A stretch of DNA of 64,000 nucleotides from Brugia malayi (GCF_000002995.4 NW_025062475.1:6638187-6702186); one strand, 5' to 3'; shown: positions 12,201 to 24,462, numbered from the stretch's first letter. Numbers and translations: made by a program. The notes: a model not told the origin generated them from the sequence alone.

Positions 12201-13330
12201 TTTAAATAGAGCCGAGAAATTCTTTGAGGTTGAGAATTAGTGGAAAACGATGCAAAAGACTTCCTTATCTGAGGTGACGAAACCTCCTCGAATGCAGTCA
12301 TTATTGTTCACTTTAATAAAAAATTGTTTTAAAGTTTTTGAATTTAAAATTCTTTCAGATCAATGTCATTGTTTCAAATTCTACAGATGCATTTTGTTTT
12401 ATGTTAGAATTGCCTGGCGGTTGTTAGTTTCTTAAAACTGCTTTCACTTAGCAAATTTCCTCATTTTATCTTTTTTTTTTTCATCCCATTTTATCTATCC
12501 CCTTAATTCTTTCACTTCTGCTAGAGAATTTGAAAGATCTAATTAAAAGCTGTTAAAAAAATATATCCTAAAGAAGATTCTGCCAGTTCAAATTAGGTGG
12601 TTATTGTTCACTCCAGGTATTTCCTGAGTTGAGGTTAGCAATCTAATGATGTCTTTGATTAGACACGCAGCAATGACATTTTTTTTTGATTTGCATCCTA
12701 GACTGGGTCAGACTTAAGTGCAGAAAAAAGAAAGCTTTGAATAAAAAACAAAGATAGTACTCGACAAAAAATTCGTAGATCTTTCCAGTTTTACAAAAAA
12801 TATTTTTTTCGGAGTAATTTAACAAACTTTTAGCAATCGTGCAAAGCACCTGCGAAATGAAATCTGATTTTGCTCTTTGCGTTAAAAATTGTTAGTTTCA
12901 TCTTTGCGTTAAAAATTGTTAGTTTCATTTATCTTCAAAATTGTTCCTCAAATTTTTTTCATACAGCGTTCACATAGATCCTTATTAAAAAGGATTTGCT
13001 AAAACATGAAGGTAATTAATTAATTTGAAAAAAATTGAACACTTTTCTCGATAAGCTGATTATGAATAATACATAATAAATAAATAAATGTGTGTTAGCA
13101 TCATATTGCATACTGCAGCACAACCTGTAAAGACGGAAAAGATTCTTGATATTTTGGGAACGGACAACGTCATTATCACTGATCTGAAGCCAGAGACAAC
13201 TCTGAAGGAAGTTGATGATTTGTCATATCTTGGTGTAGCACCCGAAGCAAAGCGAACCGTCAGAATGTTTGTCACATCATCTGTCCTTTACTATATCGTT
13301 ATCTCTGTTGCCTTATTCATTATTTTATAA
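9236..13330 (+). CDS. membrane-anchored protein with two C-type-lectin-like domains (5-prime end missing)
   Basis: Exons 9236-9346, 9412-9529, 10006-10146, 10408-10473, 10644-10747, 11072-11168 and 11901-12040 join in phase; a final exon (13133-13330) ends in TAA. Module 1 has CTLD-like spacing: CFDGTLTWK, TPCFGVAK, WNKANDYCKETGGQLPTPRN, WMYIRDGQKND, AVVCEHRNSA. Module 2 repeats it more weakly: CDNGFVLLAINNASKCYLF, then DANDFKAVSSYCKSQSGELF; I find no closing Cys. The tail ends in a hydrophobic segment, SSVLYYIVISVALFIIL, a transmembrane anchor or GPI signal. No Ca-binding EPN/QPD plus WND motif is visible, so sugar binding is doubtful. Nematode CTLD proteins are a large secreted/surface family often tied to immunity. 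The first visible exon starts mid-protein (VVAVQIGEHEDMICF), so the signal peptide exon is upstream. The last junction is uncertain: acceptor 13133 fits phase 0, while a better-looking acceptor at 13119 would need a missed exon. Confidence 0.75.
9744..9784. repeat. 41-bp palindrome (20-bp perfect arms, 1-nt centre)
   Basis: AGACTTATAATTGTGCATAA, one A, then the exact reverse complement of those 20 bases. It lies in the intron between 9529 and 10006 of the lectin-like gene. Confidence 0.9.
11017..11041. repeat. (TA)n microsatellite
   Basis: About 12 TA units in the lectin gene intron before the exon at 11072. Confidence 0.9.
12874..12927. repeat. 27-bp perfect tandem duplication
   Basis: TCTTTGCGTTAAAAATTGTT-AGTTTCA occurs at 12874-12900 and again, unchanged, at 12901-12927. 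It is in the last intron of the lectin-like gene. Perfect identity suggests it is recent. Confidence 0.9.
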
Positions 13331-14037
13331 ACACATACATTATGATTTAGCTGTTTAAAATTAAATTAACGCATTTTAAACTGCTATTCTGCACACACAT
13401 CATGTCATCATACTTCCAAGTATATTATTAGTGAGCAAAATAATTCAGTAATATAATTATCAATTCATGCAACTGGAGATTTTTTTGGTTCTTGACATTA
13501 TGTGTCAGGCGGTTGAAAAAGCTAATTTGTTTCTCCAGTATCAGTTATCGTATTTTCAGATCTTGAAAAATTCACTTTTTTATGATGTAGAGGAAAGAAT
13601 GTATCAGTAATGTTGCCGAAAATATTTTGTTATTCCCAAAAGATAAATGGTAATATTTGAATGATGTATCAAAAGATTTATCGGGCATTCTCGGAAGGAA
13701 GTAGATCCAAACGGATACCTTACATTAAATAATTATTAGACTTTTGCTTTGGTCGTCTGAATATGAAATACGCGGGTATTTAAATACTATTCAAAATAAC
13801 TACTAAGTGTTAAACTGGTCGATAGTCGTAGAAAGTTGTAGGCCCAGAGACGTTTACGTAGGAGAATTTGACATGAGTTGACAATCATCCCAAATGTCAT
13901 TGCACATTGCGACAGTCAGAAGACAAATGCATGAATCTGTCGCGTATAGTGATGTAATGTCATTGATGAGAGATTAGAATAAACATTCTCCGTTACTTCA
14001 TCATTTTGATCGGTGATCTTGCGGTGCACAGTGGTAA
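13331..14037. other. intergenic region
   Basis: No exon recognised. It holds the 3-prime end of the lectin-like gene and the upstream region of the RING gene, including an acceptor-like GCACAG eight to ten bases before the ATGATG start. Confidence 0.6.
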
Positions 14038-17000
14038 ATGATGGAATGTGTTGTTTGCAGTAAGACTGTTTCACCAGGGAAGATTCTTCAGTTCACTCCT
14101 TGCTTGCATGTCTTTTGCAAACATTGCGTAGAACGGTGGAGAAACGCACGTAAGGTTAATTCCTTTCAATTATTCTATGTTTTACTGTTAAAATGTATTA
14201 AGTTTGTAAAATTCCGCAAAGTAAATATTTTAGATAAAACCAAATTCAAAAAACTCATGTGCCTCTCAGGAAATTGTTTCACCTATGGTCTGTTTCCAAA
14301 TTTGTTATTAAAGCTAGCAAAAAACAAACATTTTAATATGTTATTGTATTTTTAATTTGCAAAAAAAAAATTCCAATTTAAAGTTTTTTCTTTGTTTTTT
14401 TCTTTCCTAACAAAATTTGGTCAAATTATATACAGTGATAAGAACATAACTTTTCATCCTGCTTTTTCATCTTTGATGCTTCTCTGCGGTATGTAAAGTG
14501 TTAGGCAGGTTGTATTATTTACATATGCTTGTAAATTTATCGTAAATGAATCAGATTTGTCTTGCATCGAATTGTTTCTCAATATTCGATGAAAGCTACT
14601 GTAGACGTTTGAATTGGAAATGTTGTGAGAGTCAATTCTGCTGCCGGTTAGCAATCCTGATGTGAATTTGCTTTTTGCCAATAGTCAGTCTGTCAGGAAA
14701 TTTGCCTCGAATTTATGTTGATTCAATTAATTTGAATTGCTGTTATAAAAGGTGAAACAAAACTCCAGTGGATAACATTTGATGTTTCGTTTCAACATCT
14801 TTGAAATATCATATTTGAAAGAATTGCCGCATCTTCATTTCTCTTGAACTAAAATCAAAGTCTTCATATAGTGATGGCTTGAATTTCGTTTTAATTCATC
14901 GACTAATATTATAAAATAATCTTATTTGTCTCTTTGTATTTCACTCATTTCTACTGATAAATAAATCTTTATGCTAGAGATTCATTACGCATATTATTTT
15001 TGAAATTTGCAGACAACTTTCGGCAGTTTCATTGGAATGCTTGCCATGTAAACATAATATTTGTTCAACATGTATGGAAGAATACAAAATATTGCCCATT
15101 CCCGGTCTGTCTGTATAAATTCCATAAATAAAAGATATGACATGATCTATCACTAACTTCTAAATTTCACCTGTAATCTATTTTTCTCTGCAGAAAGTGA
15201 CCGATGTTTTAGTTTGCCCAGCGGAAGATTGTTCAGGAAAAGCATCTGAGGTGGATGAGTCCAATCTGTGCGACGGTATATGTAAAAAATACGTGGAAGA
15301 AGGCAAATACATAACGACAAGTTGCTGTCAAGCAAAAATATGCTCCGCTTGTTTCGAGACTATTTCCGGTCGTAAATATTCAACAGGTACTGATTTTGAT
15401 CATTCCAAGTTGCTTGTTTTGAAGAATCTCTTAACAAGATTTCAATTATTGAGGATATGCAATACTTCACAAATTTATTGATTCATTTTTAGTGTTTTAA
15501 GGAGCTTTTATGACGTGCAGTCTTACTGTTATAAAAAGAAGTAGACCTTTTAAATTTAAAATTCACTATGTTTTCCGGAAAATGTTTTTTGAAACGAAAT
15601 AAAATATCCTTTTCAGGTGTTGAAGAAAGGTGTCCTTCTACTGAATGCCTTAGACATGCTGACGTTAGTGGAATTGAATCGAAATATTTGCTCCTTCTTA
15701 TTAATTATGATGACTGAAATTGTCGATAAATTAAGAAATTACCTATTCTCGAGAATGATCAGATTATCAAAAATACTGATAGTTTAAAACAAACTGATTA
15801 CTGTAAAAACAAAATTCTAAAAACGAAATTTGAGTAACTGCTAGCCTCTCTTTTTAAAAATAAGAGTAGTTAATTCAATGCGATACATACCTATCAGATA
15901 GCTCGATGCCAAGCTGAAGTCAAATGTAAAAACTCGCCAATTAGTGGATTCCCGTCAAAAGATGAATGCGAACACGCTATGTGCATTCAATGCCTGGAGA
16001 AGATGATCGATAACTGTGAATCTGCTGGTTAATCGTGCCATTTTTTATGCGAACTTTGGACAACTCCATAATTACTACACGCATCACTATAATAGTTTTT
16101 TTTTTTTTCGAAATGATTTTTTACAAACTTCCTCTTCACAAAGACGAGAATTAAGGTTCTCTACCACGTTGTCCTAACGAATCATGCAATGCGTTGTATA
16201 ATGTGGAATCCGTAATCGCAATGCGTGCAATGCTACCGGCAAAATCGGCATTCTTCAATAAACTTTCACTGGATAACAACTACTATTACTTGATTAAGGA
16301 TGAAATAGTTACTGTTAGTAATGATACAGTTCTACTCTCGTCAAATACTAGGCTTGTAATAATTACAGCAATATATGAATGTGCTAGAATTATCATTTAT
16401 GTTATTGCCAGGAGATTCCTACATTATTTAAAGGAGTATATACTTATTAAAAATATATTTCCCTTCTTTCAGCCAATAAAATTTTCTGCAAATTTTAAAT
16501 CGGTACAGAGATATTGTGAAATAGATGTTAAACTAAGCGATGGTACTGAAAGTAGGAAACTTCCATTCGATCGAATAGGAACAATTGCTGATTTGATCAG
16601 GGAGATAAGAAGAGAATTGAACATCGCTCCTGAAGAAAAGGTTAAATTAACTTCCTTCCTTTCCTATTTCAGTTAGAAGTACTACCGTTGCCTTTGACAC
16701 CATCACAGTAAGACCGTTTGCTACTTTAATGTTCTTTAGTATTCTGATTGAACCTCTTTCTTCATTGGCAAATCCCAAACATTGCTTTCCTTATATCTCA
16801 AATCTATAAATATTCAATTGTTATTTATTACTAATACTATTATTATTAATTGTCGCTATGATTGATAAAGCTCTTTAAATTATGAATACATTATAAGGAT
16901 AAAAATTTTGAATAAACTAATAAATTTTACCACCTGTTGCTGTTGACATTGATGAACAATTGAGGGAATTTCAGGAATTTCTAATGCTATTTTCTTCAGA

Positions 17001-17372
17001 TGAACCTAATTCATTTTCACATCGTTCTTTCTCAAGACTTACCATCCATATACTGCAGAAATTTTAGTACCTATTATAACCGAACTACACTATACGTTAT
17101 TTTGTTATCCAAAGGCTTCTGATTGTAATAAAGACGTCGTAGAAATTTCCCAGGTTTACGGATATTATTTGACACGACCGTTAAATGTCGAAGGTAAATC
17201 TGATGATGATGGGTACTCGGATAAACCAGCAGACAAATTAGATATTAACGCCGAATCGATCAATGAAACTGTGGAAAAGCTAAACCTTTCGACAGCGATC
17301 ACAATTGTGGCTGATATAGCTGGAATCGTGCAGGTTAAAAATGATACGGCATTAAATGATACAGGAATTTGA
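14038..17372 (+). CDS. tandem RING-like zinc-finger protein with a ubiquitin-like stretch
   Basis: Exons 14038-14149, 15027-15112, 15194-15386, 15617-15667, 15902-16027, 16156-16313, 16473-16640 and 16673-16707 keep phase throughout (about 310 residues). A later exon from 17115 ends at TGA 17372; its link is unresolved. Cys/His patterns repeat: CVVC then CLHVFCKHC; ECLPCKHNICSTC then VCPAEDC; CDGIC, CCQAKICSAC then RCPSTEC; CQAEVKC, CEHAMCIQC then RCPNESC. That is at least three RING-like units, each a C-x-H-x2-C-x2-C (or CC) knuckle followed by a C-P-x3-C pair. After them comes EIDVKLSDGTESRKLPF then TIADLIREIRRELNIAPEE, a beta-hairpin plus helix like a ubiquitin-like domain. By analogy it may be an E3 ligase, but I do not recognise the family. 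The 15667 donor (A|GTGGAA) and the 32-nt intron at 16641-16672 are the weakest joins. Tail residues are acidic (GKSDDDGYSDKPADKLD). Confidence 0.65.
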
Positions 17373-17514
17373 AATTTGCAATGACTTTATTCGTCGAAAT
17401 ATCTTTTCTTTCGTAGTTCAAAAAATTTGTAATGTTGTACCACCACATTGCTGTCGAACTGCTAATGTCTGTATGTTTTTTTAATGTAAAATTCATTTCA
17501 CTTGTCGAAGTCTA

Positions 17515-17520
17515 AATAAA
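17515..17520 (+). terminator. polyadenylation signal AATAAA
   Basis: AATAAA 143 nt after the TGA at 17372 supports the RING/UBL gene ending there. Confidence 0.5.
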
Positions 17521-19268
17521 GGATAAATTTCTCATGTTGTAGTCAAATACAAATTTTTAATACACAACCATTTCACTACTACATTAAGTAAAGTACTTGA
17601 AAGTATGAGAAGTGACTCTCGGATTCATTCAATCTCTCAACATAACTTGAAATTCTAAGTCATGAAATGACAATAAAATGAATTTAAGGATGTAATACTG
17701 AGTATTATCTGTTGAAAACAAATAATTTGATTGCATCCCTCTTGATCTCTAATATTCCTTTCTTCAAGTTTCTTATCATACACTGCCTTCTAATATAATA
17801 TTCGGCAGTTTCTTCATTTCAGGATATTTAATCTTCCAGTTGAATTTCTCTATTTTCAAATACATCCTAATAGGACTTATGTGATTTTCACGAAATTAAT
17901 AAAATTGTCATATTGTGTTAAGCCAGTTGGCAGTAACTTCTGGAAGTTGTGCCATACGTGTCACTTGATTATCATTTGAAAACAACCGAGCAAATGTAAC
18001 TCAGTAATATGAGAGAAACACTGTTATCCATCTTCCGTCAGAAACAATAAAACAAACGTGACAAAAATAGATGGCTACTGTTAAAGTTAGTAATATCGTT
18101 GAATGGTTGCATGTATCTCTACTGCTACTTCCTTCTTTGCATTTTGTTAAAGCTGTTAATGGTACATTATGCAATCCATTTCATTAATTAATTAGATGTG
18201 TTGTTATGAAGATCATTATCTTCAACATAGAAAATTCTTAGAGATATTTTGAACCACAATTCTAATCATATGAAATTCGATGTCTCTCAAAACAAAAATT
18301 ATAAGCTAATAGTTTGTTGAAATATTACAAAATTATTAAAGATGTGTTTGAGATGGCTCATTTGTCCACAGCAGCGATAGGCTAAGCTATTAAGTTTTGA
18401 AAAATCATGAAGTACAATGAACAAGGATTGCTTGCAGAAAGCGCAAACATTTTGTGAGGGATATGTTTGCACAAGGAATCTAATTACATTTCCAGCATGG
18501 ATTAAAAAGACAAGAAACTGATACTTAAGATCATAAAATAATTTAGCGCTTTGCTTTTCAAACTTGCACTGCAGGAACCGTTATTCCCAGAATGGACTAA
18601 GCTTCAATTTCCTTTTTTACCTTCACCTCTCATTTAAAAAATTGAGAAATTTAGTAAGAAAAAGTAACTGAAAATGAATATTCGCTTGTTTTTATAGGTG
18701 CAAAGTCTACGAAACGGGAAACTTCGATCAAATTCAAGACGTGAAGGACAACATTGTGTGTCAATCACATAAATTTAAGAAAGTTTTGAAAATAAAAGCG
18801 GCAAATTTCAATTTGTGAACTTTGGTAGATTCTCGTGAAAGCTGAAGAGCCTTTTCATTTTGTCAGCAAGCTGTATAGGAGAGCAAAGAAGAAATTGTTT
18901 TGCCTACTTCAATAATTCATTGCCATTATTTTTTTTGGGAATAATATCTCTTCAACTTCCTTTTCGAATGAACAATTGGTGCATAGTGAAAGTGTTCAAT
19001 CTTCAGTTTGATGCCAGCATTCAACCGATCAATCCTTTCCGAATATTACAACTAAGATTATTTCTTCCAAGATTAAATTCTCTTTTTTGTGCGTAACTAA
19101 TATTTACTTGTTGTAGACAACAGTGGCGCAATGAATAGAACCGCTAATCCGATATTTTACGGAATGAGAATCGAGAGGAGACTGTAAGTTGCTATAGATT
19201 TCATACGTTGATTACAGTTTAGTAACGTTGATCTTTGAAATCCTGTGATACTTAGCACTAAAATATAA
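17521..19268. other. intergenic region with one orphan exon-like segment
   Basis: Mostly AT-rich. At 18699-18818 an acceptor (TTTTTATAG) precedes a stretch open in two frames: phase 2 gives CKVYETGNFDQIQDVKDNIV then CQSHKFKK up to TGA 18818, and phase 0 gives VQSLRNGKLRSNSRREGQHC then VSIT-stop. Either could be a terminal exon of a neighbouring gene, for instance an alternative 3-prime end of the RING/UBL gene, whose reading frame reaches CAG|GTTAAA at 17334 in phase 0. Unresolved. Confidence 0.4.
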
Positions 19269-22200
19269 ATGACTTATTACCGATTAATACATTATCTACG
19301 CAGAGATGATGATTACTTCAATTTTGTGACTCGATTGGCTAAAAATCAGCAGAAACAGCGGATGATTGTTTTCGGTGAGCATCTATTAAACGTCAGTCGA
19401 TTTTGGCTCTCCGTTGATTTCACCTGTACGCCCGAAAAAATGATTCATTCACCGTATTTAAATGTACAAATTGAGAAACGAATAGATGATCGTATGCTAC
19501 AATGTATTGTCGATACCGTAAGCATGTTTCTCCGTTTCTTCATAGCGTGATGATGATGGTGCGAGGTACTGGAGAAGAAGAAAAACTTTTGAAGGAACTT
19601 TGGGGACATTGAAACTAGACGTAATTTTTCTTAAGCTGACATTTCTCTAATTTTTCAGTTAGGTTCAAGTATAACCCGCCCAATGCAATTATGTGTCGAG
19701 CCGTCTCAGCTAATGCCGGAATCTGCTATGGAAAATATAGAATTTACACAAATTATTTTGGAAGAAGCAGTGACTCATTTGTTTCCTGTTTATATCCAAT
19801 TAGTGTTGATTAGTATATGTGCCACATTAAGTGCCATATTTTCGGGTCTTACTACTGGTTTGATGGCACTGAGTACCGATGATCTTAAGGTCGTCATAAA
19901 ATGACTGTGCTGCAGAAGACATAAGTGAAACTGGTCACTAGCAGAATTATTGTCCCATTGTTGCATCATTAAGCTTATTCTATATTCAATTCATCTAATT
20001 TTCTTATGCAAAACAAGAAATGCCTGCATCAATTATTTACTGACCATAATGCATCTCTAATCTATGCATTTACAATTTCTGCTTCCATTTCAGTTAATAG
20101 CGGAAGGTAGTGAAGATAAGAAAGAACGTGAATATGCTTCTAACATTTTACCATTACGTTCTCAGGGCAATTTCTTACTTTGTTCAATTGTGCTGGGTAA
20201 TACTATTTGCAATACATTGGTTACATTACTTATCAACGATATGTGCGAATCTATCAATGATTATTTCGTTTATGTAAGACAAATCCGTGGATTATTTGTC
20301 TTTCGTATTTCCATTATGAAACATAGCCAATCAATCTTATAAATTAAAATAAATAGATTTTCTAGATAGTATTATCGTTGGTAATACCTACTACCATAAT
20401 CACTTTGCTTGGAGAAATTGTTCCGCAAGCCATATGCGCACGGTATTTTCTTTCCACTATTTATTTCCACATCAACCTTTTTTTGTGAACTCGTTGGGGC
20501 TAAAATTTATTAATTCTTTAGTCTTTTTACATTAATTTTAGCACGTTGTATCAAAGTTATTGTTTTCAATTGATAGTTTTATGCATTAGCGCACGATATT
20601 TTCCTTTCATTACTCATTTAGCCATGCTTTGTGTATTGGTAGCCGAACACGCTACTTGACAATATTTTTTATGGTGTTTTCTGCTCCTATTTCATATCCC
20701 TTTTCACTTATTCTCGATTGGCTGCTTGGCAAAGAAGGCCGAGACGTGTATGATCGAAAAACCCTTCGCGTATTAATTACTATGCAACGAGACTTAACCA
20801 AAGGTAATTCTTCAATAAGACTGCTTGAGGTTATCAAAATTCATGACATTAGTTGCATTCTCTTTATTGTTGTTTTAAGAAAAATTAAGCAATCAAATGG
20901 ATGGTGAAACAACGGATTTGGTACTGGCGGCTTTCGATTTACCAGAAAAAATAGTCAAATCAGTAATGACCCCTATCGATAAGATTTTCATGCTATCTGA
21001 TCAAAGCGTTATCGATAAAATGCTTCTAAAAGCTATCGCTGCCAAAGGACGCACCAGAATTCCAATCTACAGTGGCAGTGATCGCAATACAGTTCATATG
21101 AAAACAACTTAAATTACTTTTCATTTTTTTTCTTGAAGTTATTGAGCAATTTACATATTGAAATACAACAATCTATCATTACAACTTTTTTATTGTAAAA
21201 TTGAAAGAAATGAATTAGAACTAGTTTTTCTTACTTCGTGATATTTGCACATCAAATTAGTATGTATTTTAGATATGATAAAAGCTACTATTGTTATATT
21301 TTGGATTTTCAATGTACTTACTATCAGTGCATTTTAGATTATGGCCATACTAAATATGAAAGACTTGCTGCCATTTTGTAAGACAACTTTTTTAAAAGTT
21401 GGTACAATTGTGCAATTGTGGAAGCGTAGTAATCAATTCCGCTTCATTATTGATAGTATGCCAGTTTTGCAATTACTTATTGAAATGAGAACAGGGATAC
21501 ACATTGCCATGGTGGTTACTTATGATGAACAAAAACGGGATTATATTGTTCAGGGACTTGTCACACTTGAAGATCTCGTCGAAGAGGTTACTATTTGTAA
21601 ATTTAGTAGTGTGAGCTATTTATGCAACTAATTCAAATCACTAAGTAATAATTGGATTCTTTGGTCATAGAAATAACAAATTATTAACTTAAGTGATAGT
21701 TAATAGTAACAATAATAAGTTTAATAATGTAATAATAGTCTGACTGTTCATCTATAATTGCTCTGCACATAAGTTAAAATTTGTCTTCAATTATTTTCTG
21801 TTCTATCTATTTCGTATTCTATTTTCATAAAATTTTCCCTTTTTTCGAGTATTCTAGATATTACGACAATGTATAAGAAGGTCAAAAATGACATCCACAC
21901 GACTTTTTAGTTTTCCAAAGTTATTGTCTATTCAAACATCATTTAATGCTTTGTTACCATAATAACACTAATATTAAATAAGTTAGTGATGACGATAATT
22001 AACAAACCAATCACAGTGTTAACAACCTTGACATTCACATTAGAAGTAGTCATTTAAAGAAAAGATTCAATGTCAGGCAGATAGTACTGCAAGCATAATT
22101 TATGATGCAGTGGTTCAATTAGGGTGACTAAACAAATTCGAAATATCAAATTTACGTGAATAAGGCTCTTGCAATGAAGAGTATCAAAGATGGGATTTAA

Positions 22201-22840
22201 AAAATAAACATATGTAAGATTAGCGATGAAGAAACTGATCCAAAAATTTGTTAAAAAGAAACACAATTTTTTTTTTTTTTGCAATAACTAATTAAATCGA
22301 AATATGGAATTTCTTAGCAAATAAAAGGAAAAATGTTAACAATCTAACAGGATATTAGCAAGTTTACTAGTGTGTGAACGAATTAGGAATACAAGAAGCT
22401 TTTATCATCGGCATAACGAAAAGCAGCAGCAGCAGTCGGAATATTTGAAATACAGCAAGGAAAATTAGGAAAAAATGGTTGCAACAAAATTACAATCTTT
22501 TAGAATCATAAACTACGAGTAAAACTTCAAATGATGCAACATGAAAAGGAAATAAGTTAATGAAGCACTCAGAAGTAATTGAAGTAGAAAGAATAAATAT
22601 ATATATATCAATACGAAGGAAAATTGGTGTAGTTAATAAAAGAAAAACCAAAATACTCGAGACCTGAAAAAATTATCCATACTAAAACTTGTAATATTTC
22701 AACAATTATTAGTGAGACTTGGATGAATCGACAGTGGTGATTTGTAGGTGGTTGGAGAAATCTTTGACGAACAAGACGTAAGAATTCGAAGAGCAGGTCA
22801 AGTGAGCCGAAACTGGCGAAGAACGCACATGTATACGTAA
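19269..22840 (+). CDS. CNNM/ACDP-family metal (Mg) transporter
   Basis: Eight exons join in phase: 19269-19517, 19659-19889, 20094-20273, 20366-20442, 20622-20803, 20880-21091, 21338-21586, 22748-22840, giving 490 residues. Residues about 124-300 form the DUF21 membrane domain: SGLTTGLMALSTDDLK, GNFLLCSIVLGNTICNTLVT, TLLGEIVPQAICARHAL, SYPFSLILDWLLGKEGRDVY. A CBS pair (Bateman module) follows: VMTPIDKIFMLSD (335 on), GRTRIPIYSG, then GLVTLEDLVEEVVGEIFDE across the last junction. CNNM proteins sit in basolateral or plasma membranes and affect Mg efflux; the CBS pair binds Mg-ATP. The protein stops about 22 residues after GEIFDE, so the cyclic-nucleotide-binding-like C-terminal domain of many CNNMs is absent. 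The N-terminal 83 residues (RMIVFGEHLLNVSRFWLSVD) resemble the extracellular part, but I see no signal peptide; TAA lies just before the ATG, so a further 5-prime exon could exist. The 1.16 kb last intron is the longest in the gene. Confidence 0.88.
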
Positions 22841-23033
22841 TCTATCTCAACCTTATGAAATAATCTCAAATTTATTTCTTTTTTCGTTTTTTGTTTCTAT
22901 GACAAACACTAACTTAACTTCACTGTGTATCACCCAAACCTCTAACTTTGATTCAAAAAGGAGAGATATTTATAGAATAATTGCTGAAATGTAAAATTAT
23001 ATAAATTCCTTGCATAAATAATTCAACCAATGA

Positions 23034-23039
23034 AATAAA
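23034..23039 (+). terminator. polyadenylation signal AATAAA for the CNNM gene
   Basis: First AATAAA after the CNNM stop codon, about 194 nt downstream. Confidence 0.45.
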
Positions 23040-23340
23040 TTGACTTTCCACTTTCTGAGACTTACGAAAAGTCGAAATGAGTGGTCAAAAAGATGGAACG
23101 TTTTTATAACATAGTGTCGAAAGATTAAGTAACAGAATAGCAGCGAGAAGCATGAAAGATGGTAAACGAGTAATACTTATCACCTTACTCTAGCAGTCGG
23201 AAGTGGAATTGAAGTAGCAATGATATGGGAGATAACTGTGATCATTAATTTTCATTTCTATGTTAAACAAAGAGCTGTAATAATTCATCATCAGACAATG
23301 TTAAATCCCAAAAGAAATTGTTATACGAGCAACTGATGAA

Positions 23341-23534
23341 AGAGAAGTTTGATGATATATGTTTGTGCTTCTGAGTATGGGACAGGCGTAACCAGCAGAT
23401 TTTCCAAACTCAGTTATCCAACACTCTTCAAACATTCATTAAACTTCAGTTTGAAAAAATTAGCGTAAATTAGTTGTATATAATCAGAATATTTAATTCT
23501 TTGTGTTTTCCTGTGCATGATGCTCTTCACCCAA
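23341..23534. repeat. dispersed direct repeat, copy 1
   Basis: Begins AGAGAAGTTTGATGATATAT and aligns without large gaps to 24463-24656, with roughly a dozen differences by eye. The first 90 bases are almost identical (one change), including GGGACAGGCGTAACCAGCAG. Confidence 0.85.
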
Positions 23535-24462
23535 ATTTTTGTCATTAGCTTATCAAGCAATACATGTCTAATTCCATTTCTCGTCTAATATATTCGCTAA
23601 CTAGCAATCTTGCAGATTTCCCTCATCCTTTGACAATGAGCAAGCATTGGGAGACTGGAAAACAGCAATCCATCGACCGCGCATGTGGCAGCTCTCTATC
23701 CTTGAATTACAAAATTTCTGGTTTCCTTTGTTCCTCCCTACTTTATACTGCAACAAAAACAATTTACCCATGCATGTATTTAATAAATATGGAAAATGAA
23801 ATTTTTAATTTTAATTTCGTGATCGCTATTTTGAAAAGTAAATTAGCCTCCGAGATACTGTGTTCAGAATGATCGATTTCTTGTTTGTATAGGTTTAATT
23901 GACCAGAATGTGAGAAGAAAAAAGAGGAGTGATCGATCAGATCAGAGGATGCAAAGGTTGTCATTGGTAATAATGACAAAAGAAAGTGAAGAAGAGTGTT
24001 GGTCACCACACCGTATGTATCTCTCATTTTTCTAAACATACATTATCTTCTTTCTCTCTTTCTTTCATTATTCCATTTCGCAACATACAAAGTTACCCGA
24101 GGAAGTACAGGAAGTTCGGGAGATGATGTTAGGTAATAATTTGTTCCTTTCAGAGGTTATCTATACTGAGAAAAACTTGAGTAATAGGACGAAACATTTG
24201 AATACTAATTCATCTAATTAGAAGAATTAAGATAATAGATCCCCACCGACTCATGGGTAACGACCCCCTTTAGAAATCTTCGAATTAGAAGAGGGTGAAA
24301 TGTGCTTATCCTTTCTATCAAATGTAGTATAAATCCTAACCATCTAATTATTATTTGAATATTTTATCTATCACCTCACCTGGAATGATTAATTTCTTTA
24401 ATTTTTTCATGCTAACAAGTAATAAGATTATATGATGCATTAGATTTGTAATGTTATGTTTA

